Shown: one piece after another, positions 23,246 to 36,899 of the stretch
Layout of the letters: each line of letters starts with the position of its first letter
Position numbering within the stretch: position 1 is the stretch's first letter
Assembly: GCA_964007475.1 (NCBI GenBank)
Contig: OZ023273.1
Location: forward strand, 152,316,444-152,380,443
Length of the DNA stretch: 64,000 bases
Source: Hybos culiciformis
Taxonomy: Eukaryota > Arthropoda > Insecta > Diptera > Hybotidae
Direction: 5' to 3'
Made by a program: the position numbers and the translations under genes
The notes under the pieces: generated by a model
What the model was told of the DNA's origin: nothing
Database searches by the model: none
The model's input: the letters and a program-made list of their open reading frames with translations, nothing else

Positions 23246-23823
23246 TTTTGAAAAAAGCTATCATCGTTGTGGCTATTACGTGGCTTTTTTCCATACAAAA
23301 AAAAGAAAAAAGCTAGTGGTTTTTCAAAAAGCTGCTAGAAAATCAGGGATCAAATAACAAATGAGCTCTGTGAGAAAAAATAAACTAACAATTACATACT
23401 TTCAGGAAGTTGGCGGTAATTTTTTGTCAAAAAACGAACAAAAAACAAAAAAAATTCCCGAAGAAAAAGGAAAAGGATATGACAAAAAGATAAAAAAAAA
23501 AGAAAAAAAACCAAAAAGTGCAAGAGTCACACTACAACTAAAAAGCCACTACTCATGACGGCTTTTTTAAATGGGTTCACACTTGCACTTTTTGGTTTTT
23601 TTCTTTTTTTTTCTCTTTTTGTAATATCTTTTTCCTTTTTTTTCGGGATTTTTTTATTTTTTGTTGGTTTTTTTTTCGATTTTTGACAAAAAATTGCCGC
23701 CAACTTTCTTTTTGAAAAGCCACTAACTTTTTTCCTTTTTTTTGTATGGAAAAAGCAGCAAAACAACCACAACGATGATAGCTTATTCAAAAAGCCATTA
23801 AAAAGCCGAAGTGTGACAGCCTT
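23229..23823. mobile_element. Snapback MITE with GCTGTCACACTTCGG ends
   Basis: The left end (AGCTGTCACACTTCGG ... AGCTATCATCGTTGTGG) is mirrored at the right end (CCACAACGATGATAGCT ... CCGAAGTGTGACAGCC). Imperfect pairing continues inward through polypurine/polypyrimidine arms. Lys-rich reading frames on both strands (23361-23558 plus, 23527-23790 minus) are mirror images produced by these arms and not genes. No target duplication could be fixed. Confidence 0.65.
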
Positions 23824-24052
23824 ATTATTCTTATTATACAGCTTTATACTCTCAAATAGGTGACGTTAATAGTTTATTTTAGGATTTTTGGTTTGTTCAT
23901 ACACAAAAATTTAAAGGGTAAATTATTTGCTTGTTGGTTGTTAACACCGTTAATAGGTTTAAATATCGAAAAGAAATAATTTCATACAGTTTCATATTAT
24001 GAATTTATGGTACCTAATTTATTTTTAGAATTATATTTATAACTAAAACGAA

Positions 24053-24176
24053 AACTCGATATAATGTTATTTATTTGCAAATATCGTATGAAGTGTTATA
24101 ATTATTTATCAAAAAACTCGATATAATGTTATTTATTTGCAAATATCGTATGAAGTGTTATAATTATTTATCATGG
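24053..24176. repeat. Perfect 62-bp tandem duplication
   Basis: AACTCGATATAATGTTATTT begins at 24053 and again at 24115, and the 62-bp unit is repeated without visible change. Confidence 0.9.
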
Positions 24177-24179
24177 ATA

Positions 24180-24318
24180 AATGTGTCGATGTTTATCAAA
24201 ACTCGTCAATTCCACTTTTAAAAAAAAATGAGTATAATACATCGTTTTTTTTGCTATTTTTAAATTTAAAAAAAAAAAATGGAATAGACGCGGTTTGATA
24301 AACATCGACACAAATCCT
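24180..24318. mobile_element. Short MITE (~140 bp)
   Basis: TGTGTCGATGTTTATCAAA at the left is mirrored by TTTGATAAACATCGACACA at the right, and pairing continues for about 34 bp with few mismatches (CGTC.ATTCCA). The centre is A/T homopolymer. Confidence 0.7.
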
Positions 24319-27300
24319 TTATCTACTACATATTTACACATTTTCTATACGTCTCTCTCTCCGAAAAAAACCTGATATCTTATTTAGACTCGATTTTTTT
24401 TCCGTTTTTTATTTCGATTTGGTCTTTTCTAGTCTCTTTTTGAATTTATAATTGGACGGCTTAAAGATTCAATTATTATACCCAATAAAATTAATATTTT
24501 ATTTCATGCAAATATCTACTAATAATTTGGAATATTCAAATAATACTGTTTTATTTGAAAATTGCACTAATAATAAATTATTCTAGTTTTTAAAACCAGT
24601 TCTAACAAATCTAACTGTATGGAAAGATTATGAAGCTCATGTAAAATTATTTTAAAATTAACCTTTGTTGTACTATAAATTAATCTTTTCTTTTGTTCCA
24701 GTACTGAACTGTGATGATACACAAAGACAATTACATATAATAAAATTGAAAAGATGACAGTAAATATAAATTTGAAGTTCTGGGAACCTCCAAAATAAAA
24801 TTCTTGTTGATAAATTCCAAAATAGTAAAGCATTGTTCAGTCTATTGTAAATGCTTAGTAAAATTTTTTGGTAAAATGGTTTCTTAGTTGGTCACTTTTT
24901 AATTTTTTAATTTTTTTTAAGTTCTTTTTGGAAAAGTTCTTTTTCAGGATTTTGAAATACGGAAGATATGCTTTTCTTGTAATTTGAAATGCGACTCTTT
25001 CTAATGTTCTAAATATCCAAAAAACAAATTTTTTATTCAGAAAATTCACGTCAATAAATAAAGGTTCTTAATATTTTCTTACTTAAAAAACTATATTTAA
25101 AATCAAAATGTAAATAATTAAAAACCTATTCTATGTTTTATTTTTATCGAAGCGCCAATATTATCGTTTCTTTTTTTTAAATCATTTTTTAAATATAAAT
25201 ATAAAATCTCATTGAAAATGCTTATTGAAATTTTGCACATAAAATGGAAATTTCACATAAAATTAGTAAGTTTTTTTTACCGTTATTATAAAGATATATT
25301 TTCAAGTTTTTTCTACTTTTATTATTGGAAAATTTATTGGTCAATTAAAAATTCGGTAGGAGTGAAGTTTTCTTTAATTTTAATTTACCATATCTCCATC
25401 CAACCAGCAAAATTATTCAAAGGTATTTTTTCCTTTTTTTTTTTACTATTGCCTTTAAATTAAGTGTGAATTTTGTGATTTAAAATAATTTTTCGCTTAA
25501 ATTTCAAATTGTCTATCTTCATTTATAAATTTTTTGATAAATGTGAATAAAGTTTTCATCACATTACTCTTATAAATGTAGTTTTATTCAAAACGTCATA
25601 CGTTATAAATAAAGATTATCAGATATAAATTTTAAACATCCGAGTTAATAAAATTTTCAGTATTAGTGATAATTAAAAAAACATTCTCAATATTCGATTC
25701 TAACCATTTAAACATATAATTCCTTAGTTAAAATTATGAAACAATGATTAGATTTTAATTCTATCTACTTGCCTTTATATGCCGACTGACCACATTAATT
25801 TTGGTTTGATATTAACTTTATTTCAAACCAAGGTAATAAACATTTATTTTGTATATTTTTTTCTGAATTTTCTTTTAACTACTTTGTCACCTTCGAATAA
25901 GTGCTTTTTCGAAATTTTACAATACCAACGTACATAATATGACATGATTCATTGAAATTAAATAAAAAAGTCCGCACTCGAAGGGCGATTACTATAGTTT
26001 TTTATAATTTAACAAGTGTAATAATAATTTAATTAGTGTAATTTTACTTCCAAAATAACTTTGAGTTAATTTATAAAACTATTAAATTACATTAAAAGTT
26101 TGATTTAAAACAAAATAGTATTCAAAGTGAAAATGAAATTAAAAATAAATAATTGAATTTCTGCATAAATGGAAAACGAATTGTTCTAGACGTGCCATTT
26201 TGCGGGTGTAACTATGCAATTGGATGAGTTTTTTATTACATTGTGATAAATTTTTTGTCTTGATGCTAAACAAATTTTAATGAATGTGAATTCGCGACAC
26301 TTTTTCTAAAATCTAAATGTTAATAAACAACCCAAAAACCCTGTATTTAAAAAAAATATAATTCTTCTTTGTATTAAATTTTGAAAGAATATAATTACAT
26401 ACAAGTTTTATTTCCAAATAATAATTAAAAAACATTTTTTTCTAGTTAGTCGAATTAATTCACTGCGAAAATGTAAATTGTTATTCAAACAAGAATGAAG
26501 AAAACCTGTCGTATTGAACTGTATGGTTAAAGTCAAAAAGTTTATGATATTTTATATGAAATTTTTTTACATACATACATATAGTATCATTTAAAAAGTT
26601 ATAATTATAGTTATAATTTTTTATTCGAATCTCTATTCTTATTTCGTATATATATTTCATATAATTGTCGACAAAACGACAACTCTCATAAAAGTGTAAA
26701 ACCACAAAGTTTTATTATGCAATCTGTATAATATACTATCTGTTATCATTCTTGGAATGTTTATTGCTATCCAAATTTAAAAACAAAAGATACTGAACAG
26801 TTTTTCAAAATAATTACAAATTAATTATAATATAAGAATAACCATTGATTAATTTCTAAATGTAAATATCTAAAATTTTTTCACTCTTCTTCAATGTTCT
26901 CTTACAAGATTTAAAGAAAACGATGCCAATTTTTTTGGATGGAAAGGTTTGAAATTAATTAATAATTTTTTAGAAGTGTATGTTTTTAAAAATTATTTTT
27001 TCTATATAAATAACATTATTATTGGATTACAGTAAAAAAAAGAAAATTACAGACATTTTATTATTTTTTTTATTCTTTTCCTTATTTTATGAAATTTTAT
27101 GAATGGCGGTAACCATCTTAAGGAAAAATTTAAATATATAGTCGATGCTTACACAAAGACTACTTCTGTAGAAGCTGTAATAGGTTAAAAATAATGTAAT
27201 AAAATATAATTTGAACTCTAGTAATTGCTACTAAGGCATAAATATGAAATATTTTTATAGTCTGTAATTTTCTATGAATGGTTCAATAGGTTTAAGTTTT

Positions 27301-28262
27301 GCATTATTATCATTATTATTATATTATATATTTTTTAATATGTTTTCTTGTCTTATTTTATTGTTTTAAAAATTAAAATATTATGTGAAAACATGTTTTC
27401 ATGTACAATTTTTAAATTTATGTGAAAAAAGCATACAATGTTTTTAAAAATTATGTAAATAGATTTAATTTTAAAGAAATTAAATTTTATAGATGGAACT
27501 ATTTACCCAAACAATTTTACAAATACAAATTTATTTCAACACATTTCTTCTCGTTCAAATCTATTTTAATCCTTCTTTGAATTGGGCTTCAAGTCGACGT
27601 CGTAATTTAAGGTCCAAACTTGTAGTCGTAATAAATAAAATAAAATGAACGCTTATGATTTGCCCATTAGTCATTATGTGTCTACATTTATGTAATTATT
27701 TATTACTTTTTACTTTATTTATAATTTTTTTATTTATTACAAAAAATATTGAAACAAACTCTTTGATTGATTGATTTTATTTATTATTTATCAGTTATGT
27801 CTCAAAACAAATTTCTTTGACATATAATCTTTTTTGTTTGATACGATAACAAGTATTAATATAAAATTATCATTTACAGTATTTACACAATATACATAAC
27901 ATTCAATGTAAATGTATATCTACTTACTATATATTATTTATTAGCATATTTTTTAATTTTCTTTTAATAAACCAACATTTCAGCTATTTTCCGTTCTGAT
28001 CTGATGATATCATCAAAGGACAGAATATTCTATTTAAGTTCTTTTTCCGTATGATGTATATGTGGCGTTCGCAACAAATTAACATTAATACGAAAGAATT
28101 AAATCAATCTACCTAATGTAACGGTACAAAATATCGTATGATTTTCATACCCTTTTTTGAATTGACATTCTTTTTGTTAAGAAATAATTTTAGAATTTTA
28201 CATTTTGAATTAAATAAAAATCAGTCTTAAACAGAACTTCAAACTAAAAACATTGTTTTATT
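24319..28262. other. AT-rich single-copy stretch, no confident gene
   Basis: No repeated core sequence is found here. The minus frame at 24567-24833 starts with ATG and encodes 88 residues with one hydrophobic segment (about residues 25-40) followed by a mixed, leucine-rich tail. It could be a short membrane-protein exon, but nothing recognisable supports it. The frame at 24855-25049 has no ATG start. A 14-bp palindrome TGATGATATCATCA lies near 28001. Nothing else is supported. Confidence 0.4.
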
Positions 28263-31200
28263 CTCCGGATCTAGCAAACCGATTTGCATAAACATTGCAC
28301 AGAAAGAAGCGTAATTTCTAGACCTTTAATTTAAGCCAAAAACGGAGGTTCTCCGAGGTCTGGAGCCGGAGGAATGAACAAAAAACCAGCCCAAAGTCAA
28401 CATTTTTAGTGTTAAAATTAGCGGGTTTAATCACCTTATCGTTTTTTTCTCCGGATCTAGCAAACCGATTTGCATAAACATTGCACAGAAAGAAGCGTAA
28501 TTTCTAGACCTTTAATTTAAGCCAAAAACGGAGGTTCTCCGAGGTCTGGAGCCGGAGTAATGAACAAAAAACCAGCCCAAAGTCAACATTTTTAGTGTTA
28601 AAATTAGCGGGTTTAATCACCTTATCGTTTTTTTCTCCGGATCTAGCAAACCGATTTGCATAAACATTGCACAGAAAGAAGCGTAATTTCTAGACCTTTA
28701 ATTTAAGCCAAAAACGAAGGTTCTCCGAGGTCTGGAGCCGGAGTAATGAACAAAAAACCAGCCCAAAGTCAACATTTTTAGTGTTAAAATTAGCGGGTTT
28801 AATCACCTTATCGTTTTTTTCTCCGGATCTAGCAAACCGATTTGCATAAACATTGCACAGAAAGAAGCGTAATTTCTAGACCTTTAATTTAAGCCAAAAA
28901 CGGAGGTTCTCCGAGGTCTGGAGCCGGAGTAATGAACAAAAAACCAGCCCAAAGTCAACATTTTTAGTGTTAAAATTAGCGGGTTTAATCACCTTATCGT
29001 TTTTTTCTCCGGATCTAGCAAACCGATTTGCATAAACATTGCACAGAAAGAAGCGTAATTTCTAGACCTTTAATTTAAGCCAAAAACGGAGGTTCTCCGA
29101 GGTCTGGAGCCGGAGTAATGAACAAAAAACCAGCCCAAAGTCAACATTTTTAGTGTTAAAATTAGCGGGTTTAATCACCTTATCGTTTTTTTCTCCGGAT
29201 CTAGCAAACCGATTTGCATAAACATTGCACAGAAAGAAGCGTAATTTCTAGACCTTTAATTTAAGCCAAAAACGGAGGTTCTCCGAGGTCTGGAGCCGGA
29301 GTAATGAACAAAAAACCAGCCCAAAGTCAACATTTTTAGTGTTAAAATTAGCGGGTTTAATCACCTTATCGTTTTTTTCTCCGGATCTAGCAAACCGATT
29401 TGCATAAACATTGCACAGAAAGAAGCGTAATTTCTAGACCTTTAATTTAAGCCAAAAACGGAGGTTCTCCGAGGTCTGGAGCCGGAGGAATGAACAAAAA
29501 ACCAGCCCAAAGTCAACATTTTTAGTGTTAAAATTAGCGGGTTTAATCACCTTATCGTTTTTTTCTCCGGATCTAGCAAACCGATTTGCATAAACATTGC
29601 ACAGAAAGAAGCGTAATTTCTAGACCTTTAATTTAAGCCAAAAACGGAGGTTCTCCGAGGTCTGGAGCCGGAGTAATGAACAAAAAACCAGCCCAAAGTC
29701 AACATTTTTAGTGTTAAAATTAGCGGGTTTAATCACCTTATCGTTTTTTTCTCCGGATCTAGCAAACCGATTTGCATAAACATTGCACAGAAAGAAGCGT
29801 AATTTCTAGACCTTTAATTTAAGCCAAAAACGGAGGTTCTCCGAGGTCTGGAGCCGGAGTAATGAACAAAAAACCAGCCCAAAGTCAACATTTTTAGTGT
29901 TAAAATTAGCGGGTTTAATCACCTTATCGTTTTTTTCTCCGGATCTAGCAAACCGATTTGCATAAACATTGCACAGAAAGAAGCGTAATTCCTAGACCTT
30001 TAATTTAAGCCAAAAACGGAGGTTCTCCGAGGTCTGGAGCCGGAGTAATGAACAAAAAACCAGCCCAAAGTCAACATTTTTAGTGTTAAAATTAGCGGGT
30101 TTAATCACCTTATCGTTTTTTTCTCCGGATCTAGCAAACCGATTTGCATAAACATTGCACAGAAAGAAGCGTAATTTCTAGACCTTTAATTTAAGCCAAA
30201 AACGGAGGTTCTCCGAGGTCTGGAGCCGGAGTAATGAACAAAAAACCAGCCCAAAGTCAACATTTTTAGTGTTAAAATTAGCGGGTTTAATCACCTTATC
30301 GTTTTTTTCTCCGGATCTAGCAAACCGATTTGCATAAACATTGCACAGAAAGAAGCGTAATTTCTAGACCTTTAATTTAAGCCAAAAACGGAGGTTCTCC
30401 GAGGTCTGGAGCCGGAGTAATGAACAAAAAACCAGCCCAAAGTCAACATTTTTAGTGTTAAAATTAGCGGGTTTAATCACCTTATCGTTTTTTTCTCCGG
30501 ATCTAGCAAACCGATTTGCATAAACATTGCACAGAAAGAAGCGTAATTTCTAGACCTTTAATTTAAGCCAAAAACGGAGGTTCTCCGAGGTCTGGAGCCG
30601 GAGTAATGAACAAAAAACCAGCCCAAAGTCAACATTTTTAGTGTTAAAATTAGCGGGTTTAATCACCTTATCGTTTTTTTCTCCGGATCTAGCAAACCGA
30701 TTTGCATAAACATTGCACAGAAAGAAGCGTAATTTCTAGACCTTTAATTTAAGCCAAAAACGGAGGTTCTCCGAGGTCTGGAGCCGGAGTAATGAACAAA
30801 AAACCAGCCCAAAGTCAACATTTTTAGTGTTAAAATTAGCGGGTTTAATCACCTTATCGTTTTTTTCTCCGGATCTAGCAAACCGATTTGCATAAACATT
30901 GCACAGAAAGAAGCGTAATTTCTAGACCTTTAATTTAAGCCAAAAACGGAGGTTCTCCGAGGTCTGGAGCCGGAGTAATGAACAAAAAACCAGCCCAAAG
31001 TCAACATTTTTAGTGTTAAAATTAGCGGGTTTAATCACCTTATCGTTTTTTTCTCCGGATCTAGCAAACCGATTTGCATAAACATTGCACAGAAAGAAGC
31101 GTAATTTCTAGACCTTTAATTTAAGCCAAAAACGGAGGTTCTCCGAGGTCTGGAGCCGGAGTAATGAACAAAAAACCAGCCCAAAGTCAACATTTTTAGT

Positions 31201-34200
31201 GTTAAAATTAGCGGGTTTAATCACCTTATCGTTTTTTTCTCCGGATCTAGCAAACCGATTTGCATAAACATTGCACAGAAAGAAGCGTAATTTCTAGACC
31301 TTTAATTTAAGCCAAAAACGGAGGTTCTCCGAGGTCTGGAGCCGGAGTAATGAACAAAAAACCAGCCCAAAGTCAACATTTTTAGTGTTAAAATTAGCGG
31401 GTTTAATCACCTTATCGTTTTTTTCTCCGGATCTAGCAAACCGATTTGCATAAACATTGCACAGAAAGAAGCGTAATTTCTAGACCTTTAATTTAAGCCA
31501 AAAACGGAGGTTCTCCGAGGTCTGGAGCCGGAGGAATGAACAAAAAACCAGCCCAAAGTCAACATTTTTAGTGTTAAAATTAGCGGGTTTAATCACCTTA
31601 TCGTTTTTTTCTCCGGATCTAGCAAACCGATTTGCATAAACATTGCACAGAAAGAAGCGTAATTTCTAGACCTTTAATTTAAGCCAAAAACGGAGGTTCT
31701 CCGAGGTCTGGAGCCGGAGTAATGAACAAAAAACCAGCCCAAAGTCAACATTTTTAGTGTTAAAATTAGCGGGTTTAATCACCTTATCGTTTTTTTCTCC
31801 GGATCTAGCAAACCGATTTGCATAAACATTGCACAGAAAGAAGCGTAATTTCTAGACCTTTAATTTAAGCCAAAAACGGAGGTTCTCCGAGGTCTGGAGC
31901 CGGAGTAATGAACAAAAAACCAGCCCAAAGTCAACATTTTTAGTGTTAAAATTAGCGGGTTTAATCACCTTATCGTTTTTTTCTCCGGATCTAGCAAACC
32001 GATTTGCATAAACATTGCACAGAAAGAAGCGTAATTCCTAGACCTTTAATTTAAGCCAAAAACGGAGGTTCTCCGAGGTCTGGAGCCGGAGTAATGAACA
32101 AAAAACCAGCCCAAAGTCAACATTTTTAGTGTTAAAATTAGCGGGTTTAATCACCTTATCGTTTTTTTCTCCGGATCTAGCAAACCGATTTGCATAAACA
32201 TTGCACAGAAAGAAGCGTAATTTCTAGACCTTTAATTTAAGCCAAAAACGGAGGTTCTCCGAGGTCTGGAGCCGGAGTAATGAACAAAAAACCAGCCCAA
32301 AGTCAACATTTTTAGTGTTAAAATTAGCGGGTTTAATCACCTTATCGTTTTTTTCTCCGGATCTAGCAAACCGATTTGCATAAACATTGCACAGAAAGAA
32401 GCGTAATTTCTAGACCTTTAATTTAAGCCAAAAACGGAGGTTCTCCGAGGTCTGGAGCCGGAGTAATGAACAAAAAACCAGCCCAAAGTCAACATTTTTA
32501 GTGTTAAAATTAGCGGGTTTAATCACCTTATCGTTTTTTTCTCCGGATCTAGCAAACCGATTTGCATAAACATTGCACAGAAAGAAGCGTAATTTCTAGA
32601 CCTTTAATTTAAGCCAAAAACGGAGGTTCTCCGAGGTCTGGAGCCGGAGTAATGAACAAAAAACCAGCCCAAAGTCAACATTTTTAGTGTTAAAATTAGC
32701 GGGTTTAATCACCTTATCGTTTTTTTCTCCGGATCTAGCAAACCGATTTGCATAAACATTGCACAGAAAGAAGCGTAATTTCTAGACCTTTAATTTAAGC
32801 CAAAAACGGAGGTTCTCCGAGGTCTGGAGCCGGAGTAATGAACAAAAAACCAGCCCAAAGTCAACATTTTTAGTGTTAAAATTAGCGGGTTTAATCACCT
32901 TATCGTTTTTTTCTCCGGATCTAGCAAACCGATTTGCATAAACATTGCACAGAAAGAAGCGTAATTTCTAGACCTTTAATTTAAGCCAAAAACGGAGGTT
33001 CTCCGAGGTCTGGAGCCGGAGTAATGAACAAAAAACCAGCCCAAAGTCAACATTTTTAGTGTTAAAATTAGCGGGTTTAATCACCTTATCGTTTTTTTCT
33101 CCGGATCTAGCAAACCGATTTGCATAAACATTGCACAGAAAGAAGCGTAATTTCTAGACCTTTAATTTAAGCCAAAAACGGAGGTTCTCCGAGGTCTGGA
33201 GCCGGAGTAATGAACAAAAAACCAGCCCAAAGTCAACATTTTTAGTGTTAAAATTAGCGGGTTTAATCACCTTATCGTTTTTTTCTCCGGATCTAGCAAA
33301 CCGATTTGCATAAACATTGCACAGAAAGAAGCGTAATTTCTAGACCTTTAATTTAAGCCAAAAACGGAGGTTCTCCGAGGTCTGGAGCCGGAGTAATGAA
33401 CAAAAAACCAGCCCAAAGTCAACATTTTTAGTGTTAAAATTAGCGGGTTTAATCACCTTATCGTTTTTTTCTCCGGATCTAGCAAACCGATTTGCATAAA
33501 CATTGCACAGAAAGAAGCGTAATTTCTAGACCTTTAATTTAAGCCAAAAACGGAGGTTCTCCGAGGTCTGGAGCCGGAGTAATGAACAAAAAACCAGCCC
33601 AAAGTCAACATTTTTAGTGTTAAAATTAGCGGGTTTAATCACCTTATCGTTTTTTTCTCCGGATCTAGCAAACCGATTTGCATAAACATTGCACAGAAAG
33701 AAGCGTAATTTCTAGACCTTTAATTTAAGCCAAAAACGGAGGTTCTCCGAGGTCTGGAGCCGGAGTAATGAACAAAAAACCAGCCCAAAGTCAACATTTT
33801 TAGTGTTAAAATTAGCGGGTTTAATCACCTTATCGTTTTTTTCTCCGGATCTAGCAAACCGATTTGCATAAACATTGCACAGAAAGAAGCGTAATTTCTA
33901 GACCTTTAATTTAAGCCAAAAACGGAGGTTCTCCGAGGTCTGGAGCCGGAGTAATGAACAAAAAACCAGCCCAAAGTCAACATTTTTAGTGTTAAAATTA
34001 GCGGGTTTAATCACCTTATCGTTTTTTTCTCCGGATCTAGCAAACCGATTTGCATAAACATTGCACAGAAAGAAGCGTAATTTCTAGACCTTTAATTTAA
34101 GCCAAAAACGGAGGTTCTCCGAGGTCTGGAGCCGGAGTAATGAACAAAAAACCAGCCCAAAGTCAACATTTTTAGTGTTAAAATTAGCGGGTTTAATCAC

Positions 34201-36841
34201 CTTATCGTTTTTTTCTCCGGATCTAGCAAACCGATTTGCATAAACATTGCACAGAAAGAAGCGTAATTTCTAGACCTTTAATTTAAGCCAAAAACGGAGG
34301 TTCTCCGAGGTCTGGAGCCGGAGTAATGAACAAAAAACCAGCCCAAAGTCAACATTTTTAGTGTTAAAATTAGCGGGTTTAATCACCTTATCGTTTTTTT
34401 CTCCGGATCTAGCAAACCGATTTGCATAAACATTGCACAGAAAGAAGCGTAATTTCTAGACCTTTAATTTAAGCCAAAAACGGAGGTTCTCCGAGGTCTG
34501 GAGCCGGAGTAATGAACAAAAAACCAGCCCAAAGTCAACATTTTTAGTGTTAAAATTAGCGGGTTTAATCACCTTATCGTTTTTTTCTCCGGATCTAGCA
34601 AACCGATTTGCATAAACATTGCACAGAAAGAAGCGTAATTTCTAGACCTTTAATTTAAGCCAAAAACGGAGGTTCTCCGAGGTCTGGAGCCGGAGTAATG
34701 AACAAAAAACCAGCCCAAAGTCAACATTTTTAGTGTTAAAATTAGCGGGTTTAATCACCTTATCGTTTTTTTCTCCGGATCTAGCAAACCGATTTGCATA
34801 AACATTGCACAGAAAGAAGCGTAATTTCTAGACCTTTAATTTAAGCCAAAAACGGAGGTTCTCCGAGGTCTGGAGCCGGAGTAATGAACAAAAAACCAGC
34901 CCAAAGTCAACATTTTTAGTGTTAAAATTAGCGGGTTTAATCACCTTATCGTTTTTTTCTCCGGATCTAGCAAACCGATTTGCATAAACATTGCACAGAA
35001 AGAAGCGTAATTTCTAGACCTTTAATTTAAGCCAAAAACGGAGGTTCTCCGAGGTCTGGAGCCGGAGTAATGAACAAAAAACCAGCCCAAAGTCAACATT
35101 TTTAGTGTTAAAATTAGCGGGTTTAATCACCTTATCGTTTTTTTCTCCGGATCTAGCAAACCGATTTGCATAAACATTGCACAGAAAGAAGCGTAATTTC
35201 TAGACCTTTAATTTAAGCCAAAAACGGAGGTTCTCCGAGGTCTGGAGCCGGAGTAATGAACAAAAAACCAGCCCAAAGTCAACATTTTTAGTGTTAAAAT
35301 TAGCGGGTTTAATCACCTTATCGTTTTTTTCTCCGGATCTAGCAAACCGATTTGCATAAACATTGCACAGAAAGAAGCGTAATTTCTAGACCTTTAATTT
35401 AAGCCAAAAACGGAGGTTCTCCGAGGTCTGGAGCCGGAGTAATGAACAAAAAACCAGCCCAAAGTCAACATTTTTAGTGTTAAAATTAGCGGGTTTAATC
35501 ACCTTATCGTTTTTTTCTCCGGATCTAGCAAACCGATTTGCATAAACATTGCACAGAAAGAAGCGTAATTTCTAGACCTTTAATTTAAGCCAAAAACGGA
35601 GGTTCTCCGAGGTCTGGAGCCGGAGTAATGAACAAAAAACCAGCCCAAAGTCAACATTTTTAGTGTTAAAATTAGCGGGTTTAATCACCTTATCGTTTTT
35701 TTCTCCGGATCTAGCAAACCGATTTGCATAAACATTGCACAGAAAGAAGCGTAATTCCTAGACCTTTAATTTAAGCCAAAAACGGAGGTTCTCCGAGGTC
35801 TGGAGCCGGAGTAATGAACAAAAAACCAGCCCAAAGTCAACATTTTTAGTGTTAAAATTAGCGGGTTTAATCACCTTATCGTTTTTTTCTCCGGATCTAG
35901 CAAACCGATTTGCATAAACATTGCACAGAAAGAAGCGTAATTTCTAGACCTTTAATTTAAGCCAAAAACGGAGGTTCTCCGAGGTCTGGAGCCGGAGTAA
36001 TGAACAAAAAACCAGCCCAAAGTCAACATTTTTAGTGTTAAAATTAGCGGGTTTAATCACCTTATCGTTTTTTTCTCCGGATCTAGCAAACCGATTTGCA
36101 TAAACATTGCACAGAAAGAAGCGTAATTTCTAGACCTTTAATTTAAGCCAAAAACGGAGGTTCTCCGAGGTCTGGAGCCGGAGTAATGAACAAAAAACCA
36201 GCCCAAAGTCAACATTTTTAGTGTTAAAATTAGCGGGTTTAATCACCTTATCGTTTTTTTCTCCGGATCTAGCAAACCGATTTGCATAAACATTGCACAG
36301 AAAGAAGCGTAATTTCTAGACCTTTAATTTAAGCCAAAAACGGAGGTTCTCCGAGGTCTGGAGCCGGAGTAATGAACAAAAAACCAGCCCAAAGTCAACA
36401 TTTTTAGTGTTAAAATTAGCGGGTTTAATCACCTTATCGTTTTTTTCTCCGGATCTAGCAAACCGATTTGCATAAACATTGCACAGAAAGAAGCGTAATT
36501 TCTAGACCTTTAATTTAAGCCAAAAACGGAGGTTCTCCGAGGTCTGGAGCCGGAGTAATGAACAAAAAACCAGCCCAAAGTCAACATTTTTAGTGTTAAA
36601 ATTAGCGGGTTTAATCACCTTATCGTTTTTTTCTCCGGATCTAGCAAACCGATTTGCATAAACATTGCACAGAAAGAAGCGTAATTTCTAGACCTTTAAT
36701 TTAAGCCAAAAACGGAGGTTCTCCGAGGTCTGGAGCCGGAGTAATGAACAAAAAACCAGCCCAAAGTCAACATTTTTAGTGTTAAAATTAGCGGGTTTAA
36801 TCACCTTATCGTTTTTTTCTCCGGATCTAGCAAACCGATTT
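28263..36841. repeat. 186-bp satellite array, 46 full monomers plus a 23-bp partial
   Basis: CTCCGGATCTAGCAAACCG recurs every 186 bp from 28263 to 36819 (46 exact periods) and ends in a 23-bp partial copy. Monomers are almost identical. Rare variants are GGAATGAAC in place of GTAATGAAC (monomers 1, 7 and 18), CCTAGACC in place of TCTAGACC (monomers 10, 21 and 41) and AACGAAGG (monomer 3). All three forward plus-strand frames contain stops. The monomer has near-inverted CTCCGGATC / GGAGCCGGAG segments. Such arrays are typical of heterochromatin, and copy number in an assembly may be collapsed. Confidence 0.97.
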
Positions 36842-36899
36842 CAAATCGATGTGGTCTTAATTAAATCATGATATATTGAACCGACTAAACTTAAAGCTG

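Noticed and set aside
23361..23790. Lys-rich frames on both strands
   Set aside because: They are mirror images of each other created by the purine/pyrimidine arms of a snapback element.
25212..25463. 83-codon plus-strand frame starting MKMLIEIL
   Set aside because: It is dominated by Phe, Tyr, Ile and Lys as expected from AT-rich DNA, with no supporting splice sites or motif.
28263..36841. CRISPR array or coding repeat protein (the period 186 is divisible by 3)
   Set aside because: Whole monomers repeat with no unique spacers, and all three plus-strand frames contain stops; it is a eukaryotic satellite.
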